Assembly (NCBI RefSeq): GCF_019645835.1
Contig: NZ_CP080998.1
Location: 2,852,001 to 2,916,000, forward strand
Direction of reading: 5' to 3'
From: Mycolicibacterium holsaticum DSM 44478 = JCM 12374
GTDB taxonomy: Bacteria > Actinomycetota > Actinomycetes > Mycobacteriales > Mycobacteriaceae
Length of the DNA stretch: 64,000 bases
The notes under the pieces were generated by a model. It had not been told where the DNA came from. It saw nothing but the letters and a program-made list of their open reading frames with translations, and searched no databases. Below, one piece after another: positions 1-11,704 of the stretch; the stretch's first letter is position 1; each line of letters starts with the position of its first letter. A program made the position numbers and the translations under genes.

Positions 1-471
1 GTCGTCGACCGTCAGCGACGGCAGCTTCTCGAGGCGGCGCACCATGTCGTAGGCGAAAAAGCCGACCAGCCCGCCCGACAGCGGCGGCAGACCGGGCTGG
101 GAGTACCGCCCGCTTGCGGGGGAAGGTTCGGTCTCGAGCAGCTTGAGCGTCTCAGCCAGCGCCGCCAGCGGTTCACCGCCGCTCGGCGCGTCCTGGGGGG
201 TGGTGCCCAGCCACACCGCCTCCCCGCCGCGCACCGTCAGCGCCGAGGGGGCGCCTGCGCCGATGAACGACCAGCGCGACCAGGACCGACCGTTCTCCGC
301 CGACTCGAGCAGGAACGTGCCCGGCCGGTTGGCGGCGAGCTTGCGGTAGGCCGACAGCGGGGTCTCGCTGTCGGCGAGCACCTTGCGCGTCACCGGAACC
401 ACCCGGTGCTCGCCGGCCAGCGCCCGGAAGTCCTCGCGCGACGTGGTCACGGCCAGGGTGGTGGTTTGCAC
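1..471 (-). CDS. trpE: anthranilate synthase component I (partial, N-terminal part)
   Basis: This is the first 157 codons of TrpE, which makes anthranilate from chorismate with ammonia delivered by TrpG, the first step of tryptophan synthesis. The gene runs off the left window edge. The visible part has the usual N-terminal features: a pattern like [20 protein letters not shown], then FLLESAENG and a [10 protein letters not shown] stretch near the edge. The GTG start at 471 lies 3 bp after the stop of the upstream PhyH-family gene, so the two are probably cotranscribed. Identification is also supported by the neighbouring bcpB and his genes, the same arrangement as around trpE in M. tuberculosis. 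The catalytic chorismate-binding half lies outside the window. Confidence 0.93.
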   Translation of the reverse strand, partial: MQTTTLAVTTSREDFRALAGEHRVVPVTRKVLADSETPLSAYRKLAANRPGTFLLESAENGRSWSRWSFIGAGAPSALTVRGGEAVWLGTTPQDAPSGGEPLAALAETLKLLETEPSPASGRYSQPGLPPLSGGLVGFFAYDMVRRLEKLPSLTVDD

Positions 472-474
472 CCC

Positions 475-1203
475 TCAATCCTCCCAGACGCACCCCAACG
501 GCGAGGACGACGCCGGTGTCAGCGGGCTGGTCAGCACGACGGGCGACTGGGCCATGAACCGCGGGGTGGCGCCGCGGTGCTTGTCGGCGGCGTGTGCGGT
601 GAACGGGTGCAGCAGGTACATGTCGCCGGGCGCTCCGGTCGCGTACGCGACGTCGCGTCCGGTGCTGACGCGGTCCACCAGCGCGCCCATCTCGGTGAAG
701 TCGACGGGTTCGGGCCCGAGTGCGCGGGCCACGTCGCGGTGCGAGCCGATGCGGATGCGGGTCGGCGCGTCGTGTGGCCCGACGTCGGAGAGCAGGGTGA
801 GCAGCAGCATCGTGTGCGGACGCCCGGTGACCGCCCAGGCCCCGTCCGGTAGCGATGTGTTCGCGTCGATGTGCCAGCCGCGGTCGTCGGCGGCGGGGGC
901 GACCGGAAAGCGCACCGGGATGTTGCCCAGTGTGCCGCGGGGCTGCCATCCGCCGACACCGCAGATGCGATCCAGCGCGGCCGCCAGCGTCGGGCTTTTC
1001 AGCAGCTCACCGAACGGGCCCGCGCCGGCCGGGTCGACGGCCCACCGCACCGGCTCCGACCATCCGTTTGGGTCCTGCGGGGACAGCCCGAGTTGACGCC
1101 ACAGCAGGTCTCGCGCAGCATCGCCGGTCTCGCGCGGCGCCGCCTGCTCGAGTTTGAGGTAGCCGTCGGCGATGAACGCGTTGATATCGATGGTTTCGGG
1201 CAT
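475..1203 (-). CDS. phytanoyl-CoA dioxygenase (PhyH) family protein
   Basis: A 242-residue protein that resembles Fe(II)/2-oxoglutarate-dependent oxygenases of the PhyH family. A candidate iron-binding HxD motif is visible in GWHIDANTSLPDG (about residues 108-120). A distal histidine lies in LLHPFTAHAADKHRG, followed by an arginine in TPRFMAQ that could bind 2-oxoglutarate. The ATG start at 1203 is followed by MPETIDINAFIADGYLKLE, a typical beginning for this family. Its substrate cannot be read from the sequence. It sits directly upstream of trpE with a 3-bp gap, so it may share a transcript without taking part in tryptophan synthesis. Confidence 0.8.
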   Translation of the reverse strand: MPETIDINAFIADGYLKLEQAAPRETGDAARDLLWRQLGLSPQDPNGWSEPVRWAVDPAGAGPFGELLKSPTLAAALDRICGVGGWQPRGTLGNIPVRFPVAPAADDRGWHIDANTSLPDGAWAVTGRPHTMLLLTLLSDVGPHDAPTRIRIGSHRDVARALGPEPVDFTEMGALVDRVSTGRDVAYATGAPGDMYLLHPFTAHAADKHRGATPRFMAQSPVVLTSPLTPASSSPLGCVWED

Positions 1204-1302
1204 CGCTGAACATTCTCTCCTCGAACCGACGCGATGGTCGATCCGATCGCCCCGAAACCAACCAAAGCGTCGGTCTCGGCGACCAGGCGTAGCGTGACGT
1301 GC

Positions 1303-1767
1303 ATGAAAAAGGGTGACAAAGTTGCCGACTTCCAGCTGCCGGACCAGACGGGCACCGTGCGCAGCCTCACCGAGCTACTGGCCGACGGGCCCATCGTGTT
1401 GTTCTTCTATCCCGCTGCGATGACGCCCGGTTGCACCAAGGAGGCCTGCCACTTTCGCGATCTGGCCGCCGAGTTCGCCGCGGTCGGCGCGAAGCGCGTC
1501 GGAATCAGCACGGATCCTGTTGAAAAGCAGGCGAAGTTCGCCGACAAGCAGGGGTTCGACTATCCGCTGCTGTCCGACGCCGACGGCACCGTCGCCGAGC
1601 AGTTCGGGGTCAAGCGCGGGCTGCTCGGAAAGTTCATGCCGGTCAAGCGCACCACGTTCGTCATCGACACCGACCGCGCGGTGCTCGACGTGATCGCCTC
1701 CGAGGTCAGCATGGACAGCCACGCCGATAAGGCCCTCGAGGTGCTGAGGCAGCGCCAGTCAGCGTGA
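1303..1767 (+). CDS. bcpB: thioredoxin-dependent peroxiredoxin, BCP type
   Basis: A 154-residue peroxiredoxin that reduces hydroperoxides in the cytosol using thioredoxin-type electron donors. The family signature is clear: TPGCTKEACHFRD contains the peroxidatic Cys44, with a likely resolving Cys49 five residues later. The C-terminal part shows KRTTFVIDTDRAVLDVI. I chose the ATG at 1303 (MKKGDKVADFQLPDQ) because it matches family N-termini. The frame is open upstream to 1234, but that stretch does not look like peroxiredoxin. It is divergent from the PhyH/trpE pair, and its 3' end overlaps the hydrolase gene on the other strand by 9 bp. Confidence 0.93.
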   Translation: MKKGDKVADFQLPDQTGTVRSLTELLADGPIVLFFYPAAMTPGCTKEACHFRDLAAEFAAVGAKRVGISTDPVEKQAKFADKQGFDYPLLSDADGTVAEQFGVKRGLLGKFMPVKRTTFVIDTDRAVLDVIASEVSMDSHADKALEVLRQRQSA

Positions 1768-2670
1768 AGCGGGGCCGATGAAGTCGACTGCCGCGCGGAT
1801 CGCGGGGCGGTGCCGCAGCAGCCGGTAATGCGCCAATCTGCCCAGCCCTTTGGTGGTCATCAACGTCGCGTTCGGCCATGACGCGACCACCCGTTCGCTG
1901 GTCTCGTACGGCGTGTCCGGATCGTCCGGATCATGGATGAGCAACAGCGGCGGATATCCGGTGCGGGCGCCGACGACGGTCATGTTGGTTTCGTGCAGCG
2001 GCATGTCGATGCGCCGTTCCAGCCGCCGATGCAGACCCGCCCGGATACGCGGCCCAAAGCCGTGGCGTACGGCGAAAAGATCCAGATAGAGCGGGAATTC
2101 GCCCATCGGCGCCAGGTACACCAGGCGCTCGACCTTCGCGCCGTTCGCGACCGCGAACGTGGTGGCGTTGGCGCCGAGGGAATGAGCGATCACCGCGCGC
2201 GCCGGGCCGTGTTGCCCGATGATGGCCCTGACGGCTTCTGCGCACTCGATGAGCGTGGTGCGGCCGGGCTTGAGCGCCCCCGCTTCGGACTCGTGGTGGC
2301 TGGGCAGGTCGAACGCGATGACCCGGTGGCCGGATTCGACGAGCGGTTTGATGAACATGCCCAGGTGCGGGCGCCGCCCGCCCCAGCCGTGCACGAGATA
2401 GACCGGTGGCCCCTCGCCCCACGACTCGCCCACGATGCGATGGCCGTCCCAGTGCGCTTCCAGCGGCTCGCCGGATGTGATGCCTGGCGGCATGCGCATG
2501 TCGAAATCCATCACCGGCGGGGTGCACCAGAGTTCGACCGCCCAACGCGACCCGATGACAGGCGCGAAGCGCTCCAGCCACCAGAACGCCCGACGCACCC
2601 CCGGGTCGACCGGCGGCTCGATACCCGATCCCTTTACGGCGACGGCGGTCGCAGGCTCGAATTCGGTCAC
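1759..2670 (-). CDS. alpha/beta hydrolase, last gene of the his operon
   Basis: A 303-residue alpha/beta-hydrolase. The oxyanion-hole motif is HGWGG, the nucleophile elbow is AHSLGA (an A-x-S-x-G variant of GxSxG), the acid is probably in HDPDDPDTP, and a C-terminal histidine lies in [13 protein letters not shown]. The GTG start at 2670 overlaps the hisI stop by 4 bp (GTGA), so it is translationally coupled to the histidine genes. The open frame extends upstream into hisI, but that extension is shadow sequence. No link to histidine synthesis is known to me; a serine esterase or lysophospholipase-like role is possible. In M. tuberculosis, as I recall, the gene after hisI is a different one (chaA), so this looks like a lineage-specific operon tail. 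Confidence 0.8.
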   Translation of the reverse strand: MTEFEPATAVAVKGSGIEPPVDPGVRRAFWWLERFAPVIGSRWAVELWCTPPVMDFDMRMPPGITSGEPLEAHWDGHRIVGESWGEGPPVYLVHGWGGRRPHLGMFIKPLVESGHRVIAFDLPSHHESEAGALKPGRTTLIECAEAVRAIIGQHGPARAVIAHSLGANATTFAVANGAKVERLVYLAPMGEFPLYLDLFAVRHGFGPRIRAGLHRRLERRIDMPLHETNMTVVGARTGYPPLLLIHDPDDPDTPYETSERVVASWPNATLMTTKGLGRLAHYRLLRHRPAIRAAVDFIGPASR

Positions 2671-3011
2671 GGCGGACCGAGAAGTACGTCGGCGTCGAAG
2701 CAGGTGTGCGAGCCGGTGTGGCAGGCCGCGCCGACCTGATCGACCTGCAGCAGTACGGTGTCGCCGTCGCAGTCCAGCCGCACCGAGTGCACGTACTGGG
2801 TGTGCCCCGATGTCGCGCCCTTGACCCACTGTTCGCCGCGGGAGCGCGAATAGTACGTCGCCTCACGGGTTTCCAGTGTTCGCGCCAACGCGTCGTCGTC
2901 CATCCACGCCACCATGAGCACCTGCCCGGTGCTGCGCTCCTGCGCGACCGCGGCGAACAGGCCGTTGGCGTCGCGCTTGAGCCGCGCCGCGATCTGCGGA
3001 TCCAAGCTCAT
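2667..3011 (-). CDS. hisI: phosphoribosyl-AMP cyclohydrolase
   Basis: A 114-residue monofunctional HisI, which opens the adenine ring of phosphoribosyl-AMP to give ProFAR in histidine synthesis. Conserved family motifs are visible: [13 protein letters not shown], the [16 protein letters not shown] block and [12 protein letters not shown], ending with the metal-binding cysteine region [12 protein letters not shown]. It lacks the HisE pyrophosphohydrolase domain that is fused in enterobacteria, as expected for actinobacteria. The ATG at 3011 overlaps the hisF stop by 4 bp. Confidence 0.96.
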   Translation of the reverse strand: MSLDPQIAARLKRDANGLFAAVAQERSTGQVLMVAWMDDDALARTLETREATYYSRSRGEQWVKGATSGHTQYVHSVRLDCDGDTVLLQVDQVGAACHTGSHTCFDADVLLGPP

Positions 3012-3790
3012 CGCACCACAATTCCTTCGGCCGCCATCGCCGCCTTCACCTCGGCGATGGTGAGCTCACCAAAGTGGAAAACGCTGGCGGCCAATACCGC
3101 GTCAGCGCCCGCGGCGACCGCGGGCGCGAAGTGCTCCACCGCGCCGGCGCCACCGCTGGCGATCACCGGCACGTTGACCGCCCCGCGGACGGCCTTGATC
3201 ATCGGCAGATCGAACCCGGCCTTGGTGCCGTCGAAGTCCATCGAGTTCAGCAGGATCTCGCCGACGCCGAGTTCGGCACCGCGAGCGGCCCATTCGACGG
3301 CGTCGATGCCGGTGCCGCGCCGGCCGCCGTGCGTGGTGACCTCCCAGCCCGACGGTGTCGGCTGCTGGTCCTGCGGAACCGTGCGGGCGTCGACGGACAG
3401 CACGATGCACTGAGACCCGAACTGGCGGGACAACTCGGCCAGCAGTTCGGGGTTGGCGATCGCGGCGGTGTTGACCGAAACCTTGTCGGCGCCGGCTCGC
3501 AACAGCGCGTCCACGTCGGCCACCGATCGCACCCCACCACCCACGGTCAACGGAATGAACACCTGCTCTGCGGTCTGCGCGACGACCTCCAGCATGGTGG
3601 CTCGCCCCGACGAGGACGCGGTAACGTCCAGAAACGTCAGCTCGTCGGCGCCTTCGGAGTCGTAGACGGCCGCCAGCTCGACCGGATCGCCTGCGTCGCG
3701 CAGGTTTTCGAAGTTGACGCCCTTCACCACCCGGCCGTCATCGACATCGAGACACGGGATGATCCTCACCGCAAGCTCTTTCGGGTTCAT
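3008..3790 (-). CDS. hisF: imidazole glycerol phosphate synthase, cyclase subunit
   Basis: HisF (260 residues) pairs with HisH to convert PRFAR plus glutamine-derived ammonia into imidazole glycerol phosphate and AICAR. The (beta/alpha)8 barrel shows [16 protein letters not shown] with the first catalytic aspartate, [33 protein letters not shown] with the second catalytic aspartate, and PVIASGGAG for phosphate binding. The ATG at 3790 ([11 protein letters not shown]) overlaps the impA stop by one base (TGATG). The frame continues upstream through impA but is not HisF-like there. Confidence 0.97.
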   Translation of the reverse strand: MNPKELAVRIIPCLDVDDGRVVKGVNFENLRDAGDPVELAAVYDSEGADELTFLDVTASSSGRATMLEVVAQTAEQVFIPLTVGGGVRSVADVDALLRAGADKVSVNTAAIANPELLAELSRQFGSQCIVLSVDARTVPQDQQPTPSGWEVTTHGGRRGTGIDAVEWAARGAELGVGEILLNSMDFDGTKAGFDLPMIKAVRGAVNVPVIASGGAGAVEHFAPAVAAGADAVLAASVFHFGELTIAEVKAAMAAEGIVVR

Positions 3791-4605
3791 CAGTAGTCCC
3801 CGAGCTCGCCGACTGATTGCACGAGATCGAGCAGTTGCGCATGGACGCGGGGCAGGCCGACCAGCACCGAAGGTGATGTCACCGTCCAGTCGTCTCCGGT
3901 GAGGTCGGTGGCCACCCCGCCGGCCGCGCGCACCAGCGCGATGCCCGCCGCGTGGTCCCACACGTGGCCACTGAAACTGATTGCGCCGCCGAGGATCCCC
4001 GCGGCGGTGTACGCCAAATCGATTCCCGTCGCACCGTGCATCCGCAACCGCGAACATTTCCGGCTCAGGCCTTCGATGATCGCCAGCCGGTACCGGCCGG
4101 GGACCTTGCCGCGCGAGTCGATGTTGAAGGTGCCGACCCCGACGATCGAGTCGTCGAGTTCGGCGGGTTGCAGCGGATCCTGTTCGACGCCGTTGTAGCG
4201 CAGCGGGCCATCCACCACACCGGTGAACCGTTCGTTGGTGAACGGCATCCACGTCAGCCCGGCGACGGGCTGCCCGTCTTGCAGCAGGCCCAGCAGGATC
4301 GCGGCCATCGGCGACCCCGCTGCGTAGTTGAACGTGCCGTCGATCGGGTCGAGCACCCACACCAGCGGCGAGTCCAGGTCCGCGCCACCGAATTCCTCGC
4401 CGTGCACGTCGATGCCGGTGTTGGCCTTCAGTGCTTTGACCACTTGGCGTTCGATGGCCAGATCCACCTCGGTGGCAAAGTCGTTGCCCTTCTTCTGCAC
4501 GGCGGACTCGGCGCGGTGCCCTTCGATGAACGGTTTGGCCGCGTCGTCGAGAATCGCGGTGGCCTCGGCCACCAGGGCGTCGAGTTCGGTTGTGTCCAGC
4601 GCCAT
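3790..4605 (-). CDS. impA: inositol monophosphatase family protein
   Basis: A 271-residue Mg-dependent phosphatase of the inositol monophosphatase family. The metal-binding signatures are [24 protein letters not shown] (the DPIDGT core) and the late [17 protein letters not shown] block. In mycobacteria a gene of this family (impA) sits between hisA and hisF, and the same position here supports the name. It abuts hisA with no gap and overlaps hisF by one base. Its place in the operon raises the possibility of a histidinol-phosphate phosphatase role. However, the mycobacterial HisN I know of is a different family member elsewhere in the genome, so the substrate remains open. Confidence 0.9.
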   Translation of the reverse strand: MALDTTELDALVAEATAILDDAAKPFIEGHRAESAVQKKGNDFATEVDLAIERQVVKALKANTGIDVHGEEFGGADLDSPLVWVLDPIDGTFNYAAGSPMAAILLGLLQDGQPVAGLTWMPFTNERFTGVVDGPLRYNGVEQDPLQPAELDDSIVGVGTFNIDSRGKVPGRYRLAIIEGLSRKCSRLRMHGATGIDLAYTAAGILGGAISFSGHVWDHAAGIALVRAAGGVATDLTGDDWTVTSPSVLVGLPRVHAQLLDLVQSVGELGDY

Positions 4606-5355
4606 CTAGGGCCTCACCGCGGCCAACGCCTCCGGCAGTGTGAACCGGCCGGCGTAGAGCGCCTTTCCGACGATCGCGCCTTCCACGCCACGGCCGGTCA
4701 AGGTCGCGATGGCCCGCAGGTCCTCAAGGCTCGACACGCCACCGGAGGCGATCACCGGGGCGTCGGTGCGGTCGGTGACCTGCGCCAGCAGTTCGAGGTT
4801 GGGTCCATTCAGCGTGCCGTCCTTGGTGACGTCGGTGACGACGAAGCGTGAACACCCTTCACGGTCAAGGCGTTCGAGCACCTCCCACAGGTCACCGCCG
4901 TCGCTTTCCCAGCCGCGGCCGCGCAGTCGGTGCGCACCGTCGACGATCTTCACGTCCAGTCCGACCGCGACGCGCTCGCCGTGCTCGGCGACGACGCCCG
5001 CGCACCACTGCGGGTTCTCCAGCGCGGCGGTGCCGAGGTTGACTCGGGCGCAGCCGGTCGCCAGCGCGGCGGCCAGCGATTCGTCGTCGCGGATCCCGCC
5101 GGACAGCTCCACCGCGACGTCGAGCTTGCCGACCACCTCGGCGAGCAGTTCGCGGTTGCCGCCGCGGCCGAACGCGGCGTCGAGGTCCACGAGGTGGATC
5201 CACTCCGCGCCGTCACGTTGCCAGGTCATCGCCGCGTCGAGCGCCGAACCGTACTCGGTTTCGCTGCCGGCCTGGCCCTGGACCAGCCGCACAGCGCGGC
5301 CCTCGACGACGTCGACGGCGGGAAGGAGGATCAGTCGCTCTGACACGTGGGTCAA
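4606..5355 (-). CDS. hisA: ProFAR isomerase, probably bifunctional with PRA isomerase (PriA)
   Basis: A 249-residue barrel enzyme that isomerises ProFAR to PRFAR. Motifs include [20 protein letters not shown] with the catalytic aspartate, [37 protein letters not shown] and VIASGGVSS. In actinobacteria lacking trpF, this protein also does the PRA isomerase step of tryptophan synthesis (PriA), a known family property and an inference here. The TTG at 5355 has a strong AAAGGAG ribosome site 5 nt upstream and overlaps the hisH stop. A GTG at 5346 is the alternative start and gives a more typical N-terminus ([12 protein letters not shown]). Confidence 0.95.
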   Translation of the reverse strand: MTHVSERLILLPAVDVVEGRAVRLVQGQAGSETEYGSALDAAMTWQRDGAEWIHLVDLDAAFGRGGNRELLAEVVGKLDVAVELSGGIRDDESLAAALATGCARVNLGTAALENPQWCAGVVAEHGERVAVGLDVKIVDGAHRLRGRGWESDGGDLWEVLERLDREGCSRFVVTDVTKDGTLNGPNLELLAQVTDRTDAPVIASGGVSSLEDLRAIATLTGRGVEGAIVGKALYAGRFTLPEALAAVRP

Positions 5356-5968
5356 CCTAGCTCCTTTACCCAGTTGGTCAGCAATGCGGCACCGGCGTCA
5401 CCGCTCTTCTCGGGGTGAAACTGCGTCGCCGAGAGCGCTCCGTCCTCGACCGCGGCCAGAAACGGGACCGTGTGGGTGGCCCATGTCAGCCGCGCGCCGG
5501 GGTCACCCTCCCACTGCTGGGCGGCGTAGGAGTGCACGAAGTAGAACCGGGTGTCGGGGTCCAACCCACGGAACAACTGGGTGCCCTCCGGCGCGTCGAC
5601 GGTGTTCCAGCCCATGTGCGGTATGACCGGTGCGTCCAGCCGGACGACCGCGCCTAGCCATTGGCCGCAGCCGTCGGTCTGGTGGCCGAACTCGACCCCG
5701 CGGCTGAACAGGATCTGCATGCCCACGCACACCCCGAGCACGGGGCGGCCCGCCGCCACCCGGCTGGCGATGACCTTCTCGCCGCCGATCTTGCGCAGCC
5801 CGGTCATGCAGGCCTGAAACGCCCCGACACCGGGCACCACCAGACCGTCGGCGTTCTCGGCGGCCTGCGTGTCGGAGGTCACCGTGACGTCGGCGCCGAC
5901 CCGCTCCAGCGCCCGCTGCGCGGAGCGGAGGTTGCCCGACCCGTAATCGAGGATGACGACTTTCGCGC

Positions 5969-5972
<4 letters not shown>
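5352..5972 (-). CDS. hisH: imidazole glycerol phosphate synthase, glutamine amidotransferase subunit
   Basis: HisH (206 residues) is the glutaminase partner of HisF and passes ammonia into its barrel. The class I amidotransferase triad is visible: the nucleophile cysteine in [14 protein letters not shown], and the histidine and glutamate in [10 protein letters not shown] near the C-terminus. The N-terminus [18 protein letters not shown] is typical. The GTG start at 5972 overlaps the hisB stop by 4 bp. The end overlaps the TTG start of hisA. The open frame continues upstream through hisB, which is shadow. Confidence 0.96.
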
Positions 5973-9068
<3,096 letters not shown>

Positions 9069-9148
9069 ACAGCCATTGTCCCAGAACAGGCCAAATCGAT
9101 ATCGCCGCAGGCAAGCGGCGGCCCGTCGCGCTCAGCTGAGGTGGGCGC

Positions 9149-9646
9149 TCACTTGCACAGATTGGTGATCTTCTGGTTGGCGGCGTCGGCTTCCTTCAGC
9201 CGCGCGGCCTGCTCGGGATCGGTGTTCGGGATGCCCGAGGTGGAGCGCGACCCGATATCCATCAGGTGGTTGGCGAACGTCCGCACGGCGTCGGCCAGAT
9301 CCGACGGGGTGTCGGGCTGCAGGCGGGCCAGCAGGTACTGGCCGCCGTCGTAGAGCGCCACGCGGGCGTTGGCCGCTACCGCCAGTGAGCCGGTGACGTC
9401 CTCCGGCCCGCCGGGGGGCTGCAGGTTGGTGTTGATCTGCACACCGTTGCGCACGACGTTGAAGGCGTCGCACACGCTGGCCTTGGGGTCATCGGTGGTG
9501 GTGCCGGTGAAGACCGAAGTCGACTGCGGCGGCTCCGCCGGTTCCTTCACCAACGCCCAAACGGCGAGACCTCCCGCGACGACCGCGACGACCAACGCCG
9601 CGATGGAAACGATGAAACTTCTTGACGACCCCGATGGCTCAGACAT
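9149..9646 (-). CDS. conserved membrane-anchored hypothetical protein
   Basis: A 165-residue protein of unknown function. A short cytosolic N-terminus (MSEPSGSSRS) is followed by one membrane segment at about residues 11-33 (FIVSIAALVVAVVAGGLAVWALV). An outside domain of about 130 residues has two cysteines (SVCDAF and the C-terminal NLCK) that could form a disulphide. The ATG at 9646 gives a sensible start. The layout (short tail, single TM, small extracytoplasmic domain) is common among uncharacterised mycobacterial anchored proteins, but I recognise no domain. It lies upstream of hisD on the same strand with an 80-bp gap, so it may or may not be cotranscribed. Confidence 0.72.
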   Translation of the reverse strand: MSEPSGSSRSFIVSIAALVVAVVAGGLAVWALVKEPAEPPQSTSVFTGTTTDDPKASVCDAFNVVRNGVQINTNLQPPGGPEDVTGSLAVAANARVALYDGGQYLLARLQPDTPSDLADAVRTFANHLMDIGSRSTSGIPNTDPEQAARLKEADAANQKITNLCK

Positions 9647-9844
9647 GCGGCCGATCGTAGCGACCGCACGTGCGCGGCCTCGGCGTGTTTGGCCGGCGAG
9701 TGCACGGAAATCTTCCGACCGCGCAGCAAACCGGAACGCTGGCTATCGAGTCCCGCTGGGCGCGGGTGCCGCCGATCCGCGCAATGCGGCGCACAACACG
9801 AATTCAGCAAACTCGAGAACCGGTATAGCTCACCGATATCGATG

Positions 9845-9911
9845 GATCAAGATCATTCATTGCAGTTTGCCGCATGTCATAACTCACCGCCCGGTAGGGA
9901 TGATCTTGATC
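9845..9911. repeat. 12-bp perfect inverted repeat in non-coding DNA
   Basis: GATCAAGATCAT at 9845-9856 is matched by its exact reverse complement ATGATCTTGATC at 9900-9911, with a 43-nt spacer. Each arm is itself nearly palindromic (GATC-AA-GATC). It could be a paired regulator site or a stem. The function is unknown. Confidence 0.6.
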
Positions 9912-10280
9912 GTTAGCCAAAAAACGAACAACAGCCGAGTCGTGATTGCCGGACACCCTGAGCGCGCTGCAGTGGCCGCACGCTCCGGCGAAGCGCTGTG
10001 CGCTGGCCGAGGACGACGAACCCCATCGGCCAGGCTGTCGCTCATCGCCCGGGTCACGGTGGATGTTCTCGATTGTTCTGACTGGTAACAAGCATTTCTC
10101 GCGGTGCGCACCAGATCGGCGTCGAAGACGAGCACGATGACCCGGGCGTAGGAAGCGCTATCTGCCAGCAAGCGCTAGCGCCGGAATCGGCCATTGCGAC
10201 GGCACCCTCAACTGGGTTTGCGGAAAATTTTCGACGCAATTATTTGAAGTTGCTGTCTTTTATCCACCAGGAGTGTCAAT

Positions 10281-10304
10281 ATGTTCCCAACCGGCATTCA
10301 CTGA
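10281..10304 (+). other. possible 7-codon leader ORF with strong ribosome site
   Basis: AGGAG at 10269-10273 lies 7 nt before ATG at 10281, which opens MFPTGIH followed by TGA. It sits about 110 nt upstream of the glycine-rich protein start. It could be an upstream ORF, a remnant of a lost gene start, or chance; only the ribosome-site spacing supports it. Confidence 0.3.
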
Positions 10305-10414
10305 TTAGCTGAACGGGGACCAGGCGTTGGGGGCTGAAGCAAGACGGTCCGCGGTTCCGCGAACGGCAATTGGGGGCGTCGGGTGCGTGATCCATTTCTA
10401 TGAAGGGGAGAAAC

Positions 10415-11620
10415 ATGTCCACTGCACCGTCCGCCGGTAAACACCGCGCAACCCGGGCACGAGGTACCAACGTCCGGCGCGCGGTTGGCGGCGCCATGGC
10501 CGGCGGGGCCATGGCCGCGGCCTTCGTCGGTTTGGGTTCGGCCGGTACCGCACAGGCCGCGCCGCTCGACTGCCCGCTGCTCTGTGAGTTGCCGGGGGCC
10601 AGCTTGTTCGGTGACTCCGGTGCGCCTCAGGCGCTCGCGTTCACGCCGGGCTCCGCGGTGACCATGTTCGACCCCATCCTCGACAACCCGCTGACGATGG
10701 TGTTCACCTTCGGGATGATCGGCAACGGCGCCGACGGCAACGCGCTTCACCCCGACGGCTTCAACGGCGGTTTCCTGTTCGGTAGCGGTGGTAACGGCTA
10801 CAGCCCCACCCCGGTCGACGGTCTCCTCGTCCGGGCCGGCAACGGCGGCAACGCCGGCTTCTTCGGCGGCAACGGCGGCAACGGCGGCAACGGCGCCGAT
10901 TCACTGCTCGGGATCGGTCCCGCGCAGAACGGCGGCGCCGGCGGCAGGGGCGGCTTCTTCGGTAACGGCGGCAACGGCGGCGACGGCGGCAACGATCTCA
11001 ACGTTGCTGTCGGTGATGCGACCGGCGGCAACGGCGGCGCAGCGGGCCAGGGCGGATTCGTCGGGACCGGCGGCTCCGGCGGCGACGGCGGTGACGCCTC
11101 GGCCCTGGCAGGCAATGCCACCGGCGGCTCCGGTGCTGACGGGGCCAACGGCACCATCGGCGGCGGTGACGGCGGTGACGGCGGTTCGGCCACCTCGACC
11201 GTCGGCGCAGCCACTGGCGGCGACGCCGGCGATGCTGGCGACGCCGACTTCTTCGGCGGCGGTGGCGACGGCGGCGACGCCGGTCACGCCACCTCGACCA
11301 CCGGCACAGCCGCCGGCGGCAACGGCGGTGACGGCGGTAGCGGCGGCTTCGTCGGCGATGGCGGTAACGGCGGCAACGCAGGCAACGCGACATCCGCGGG
11401 CGGCAACACCAACGGCGGCAACGGCGGAGACGGCGGCAACGGCGGGTTCTTCTCCGACGGTGGCAACGGTGCCAGCGGCGGCAATGCCAGCGGTGGCGAG
11501 TCGACCGGCGGCAACGGCGGCAACGGGGGATCCGGTGGCATCGGCGGCAGCAACGGCAGCGATGGCGCCGATGGCAACGACGGCAGTAGCAGTGCCAGCA
11601 GCAGCGACTCCGCTTCGTAG
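10415..11620 (+). CDS. secreted PGRS-type glycine-rich repeat protein without a PE domain
   Basis: A 401-residue protein. The N-terminus has basic residues and then a hydrophobic signal-like segment (about residues 25-50) ending in an AQAAP cleavage-like site, so export is likely. About residues 50-125 form a short unique region with two cysteines (LDCPLLCELPG). From about residue 125 to 385 it consists of GGNGGNGG/GGDGG repeats, interrupted by regularly spaced GGFFG or GGFVG blocks and short Ala/Ser/Thr stretches. The tail is acidic and serine-rich. The repeat resembles the PGRS part of PE_PGRS proteins, but no PE domain (PE motif, YxxxD/E) is present. Similar signal-peptide PGRS proteins occur in non-tuberculous mycobacteria. 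The ATG at 10415 is chosen for GGGGAG at 10405-10410. The role is unknown, perhaps cell surface. Confidence 0.82.
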   Translation: MSTAPSAGKHRATRARGTNVRRAVGGAMAGGAMAAAFVGLGSAGTAQAAPLDCPLLCELPGASLFGDSGAPQALAFTPGSAVTMFDPILDNPLTMVFTFGMIGNGADGNALHPDGFNGGFLFGSGGNGYSPTPVDGLLVRAGNGGNAGFFGGNGGNGGNGADSLLGIGPAQNGGAGGRGGFFGNGGNGGDGGNDLNVAVGDATGGNGGAAGQGGFVGTGGSGGDGGDASALAGNATGGSGADGANGTIGGGDGGDGGSATSTVGAATGGDAGDAGDADFFGGGGDGGDAGHATSTTGTAAGGNGGDGGSGGFVGDGGNGGNAGNATSAGGNTNGGNGGDGGNGGFFSDGGNGASGGNASGGESTGGNGGNGGSGGIGGSNGSDGADGNDGSSSASSSDSAS

Positions 11621-11654
11621 TCGTCGCATCGGCTGACGCCGTACCTGAAGATGG

Positions 11655-11686
11655 CGGTGCCCGTCCCCCTCGGGGGGCGGGCACCG
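11655..11686 (+). terminator. strong GC-rich hairpin after the PGRS-type gene
   Basis: A 14-bp stem (one G-T pair) with a 4-nt loop: CGGTGCCCG on the left arm pairs with CGGGCACCG on the right, and the inner C-run pairs with the G-run. There is no clear T-tract, as is common for mycobacterial terminators. It lies 35 bp after the stop at 11620 and before the next gene at 11705. Confidence 0.75.
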
Positions 11687-11704
11687 TCACGTAATCTCCA
11701 CCTC

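Larger units (their letters stand above)
9647..10414. other. non-coding stretch of about 770 bp before the PGRS-type gene
   Basis: I see no convincing gene in this stretch. Its base composition is more AT-rich than the rest of the window from about 9830 to 10290. It contains a 12-bp inverted repeat (9845-9911), a 7-codon frame with a good ribosome site (10281-10304), and the leader of the glycine-rich protein. No tRNA or recognised riboswitch was found. Confidence 0.6.

Noticed and set aside
2671..2829. Upstream extension of the alpha/beta hydrolase frame into hisI.
   Set aside because: The extension lies within hisI coding sequence in another frame; the GTG at 2670 gives the usual 4-bp operon overlap.
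10800..11600. Regular repeats that could suggest a CRISPR array or tandem repeat.
   Set aside because: The repeats are codon-level glycine repeats in a single coding frame, with no constant repeat unit or unique spacers.
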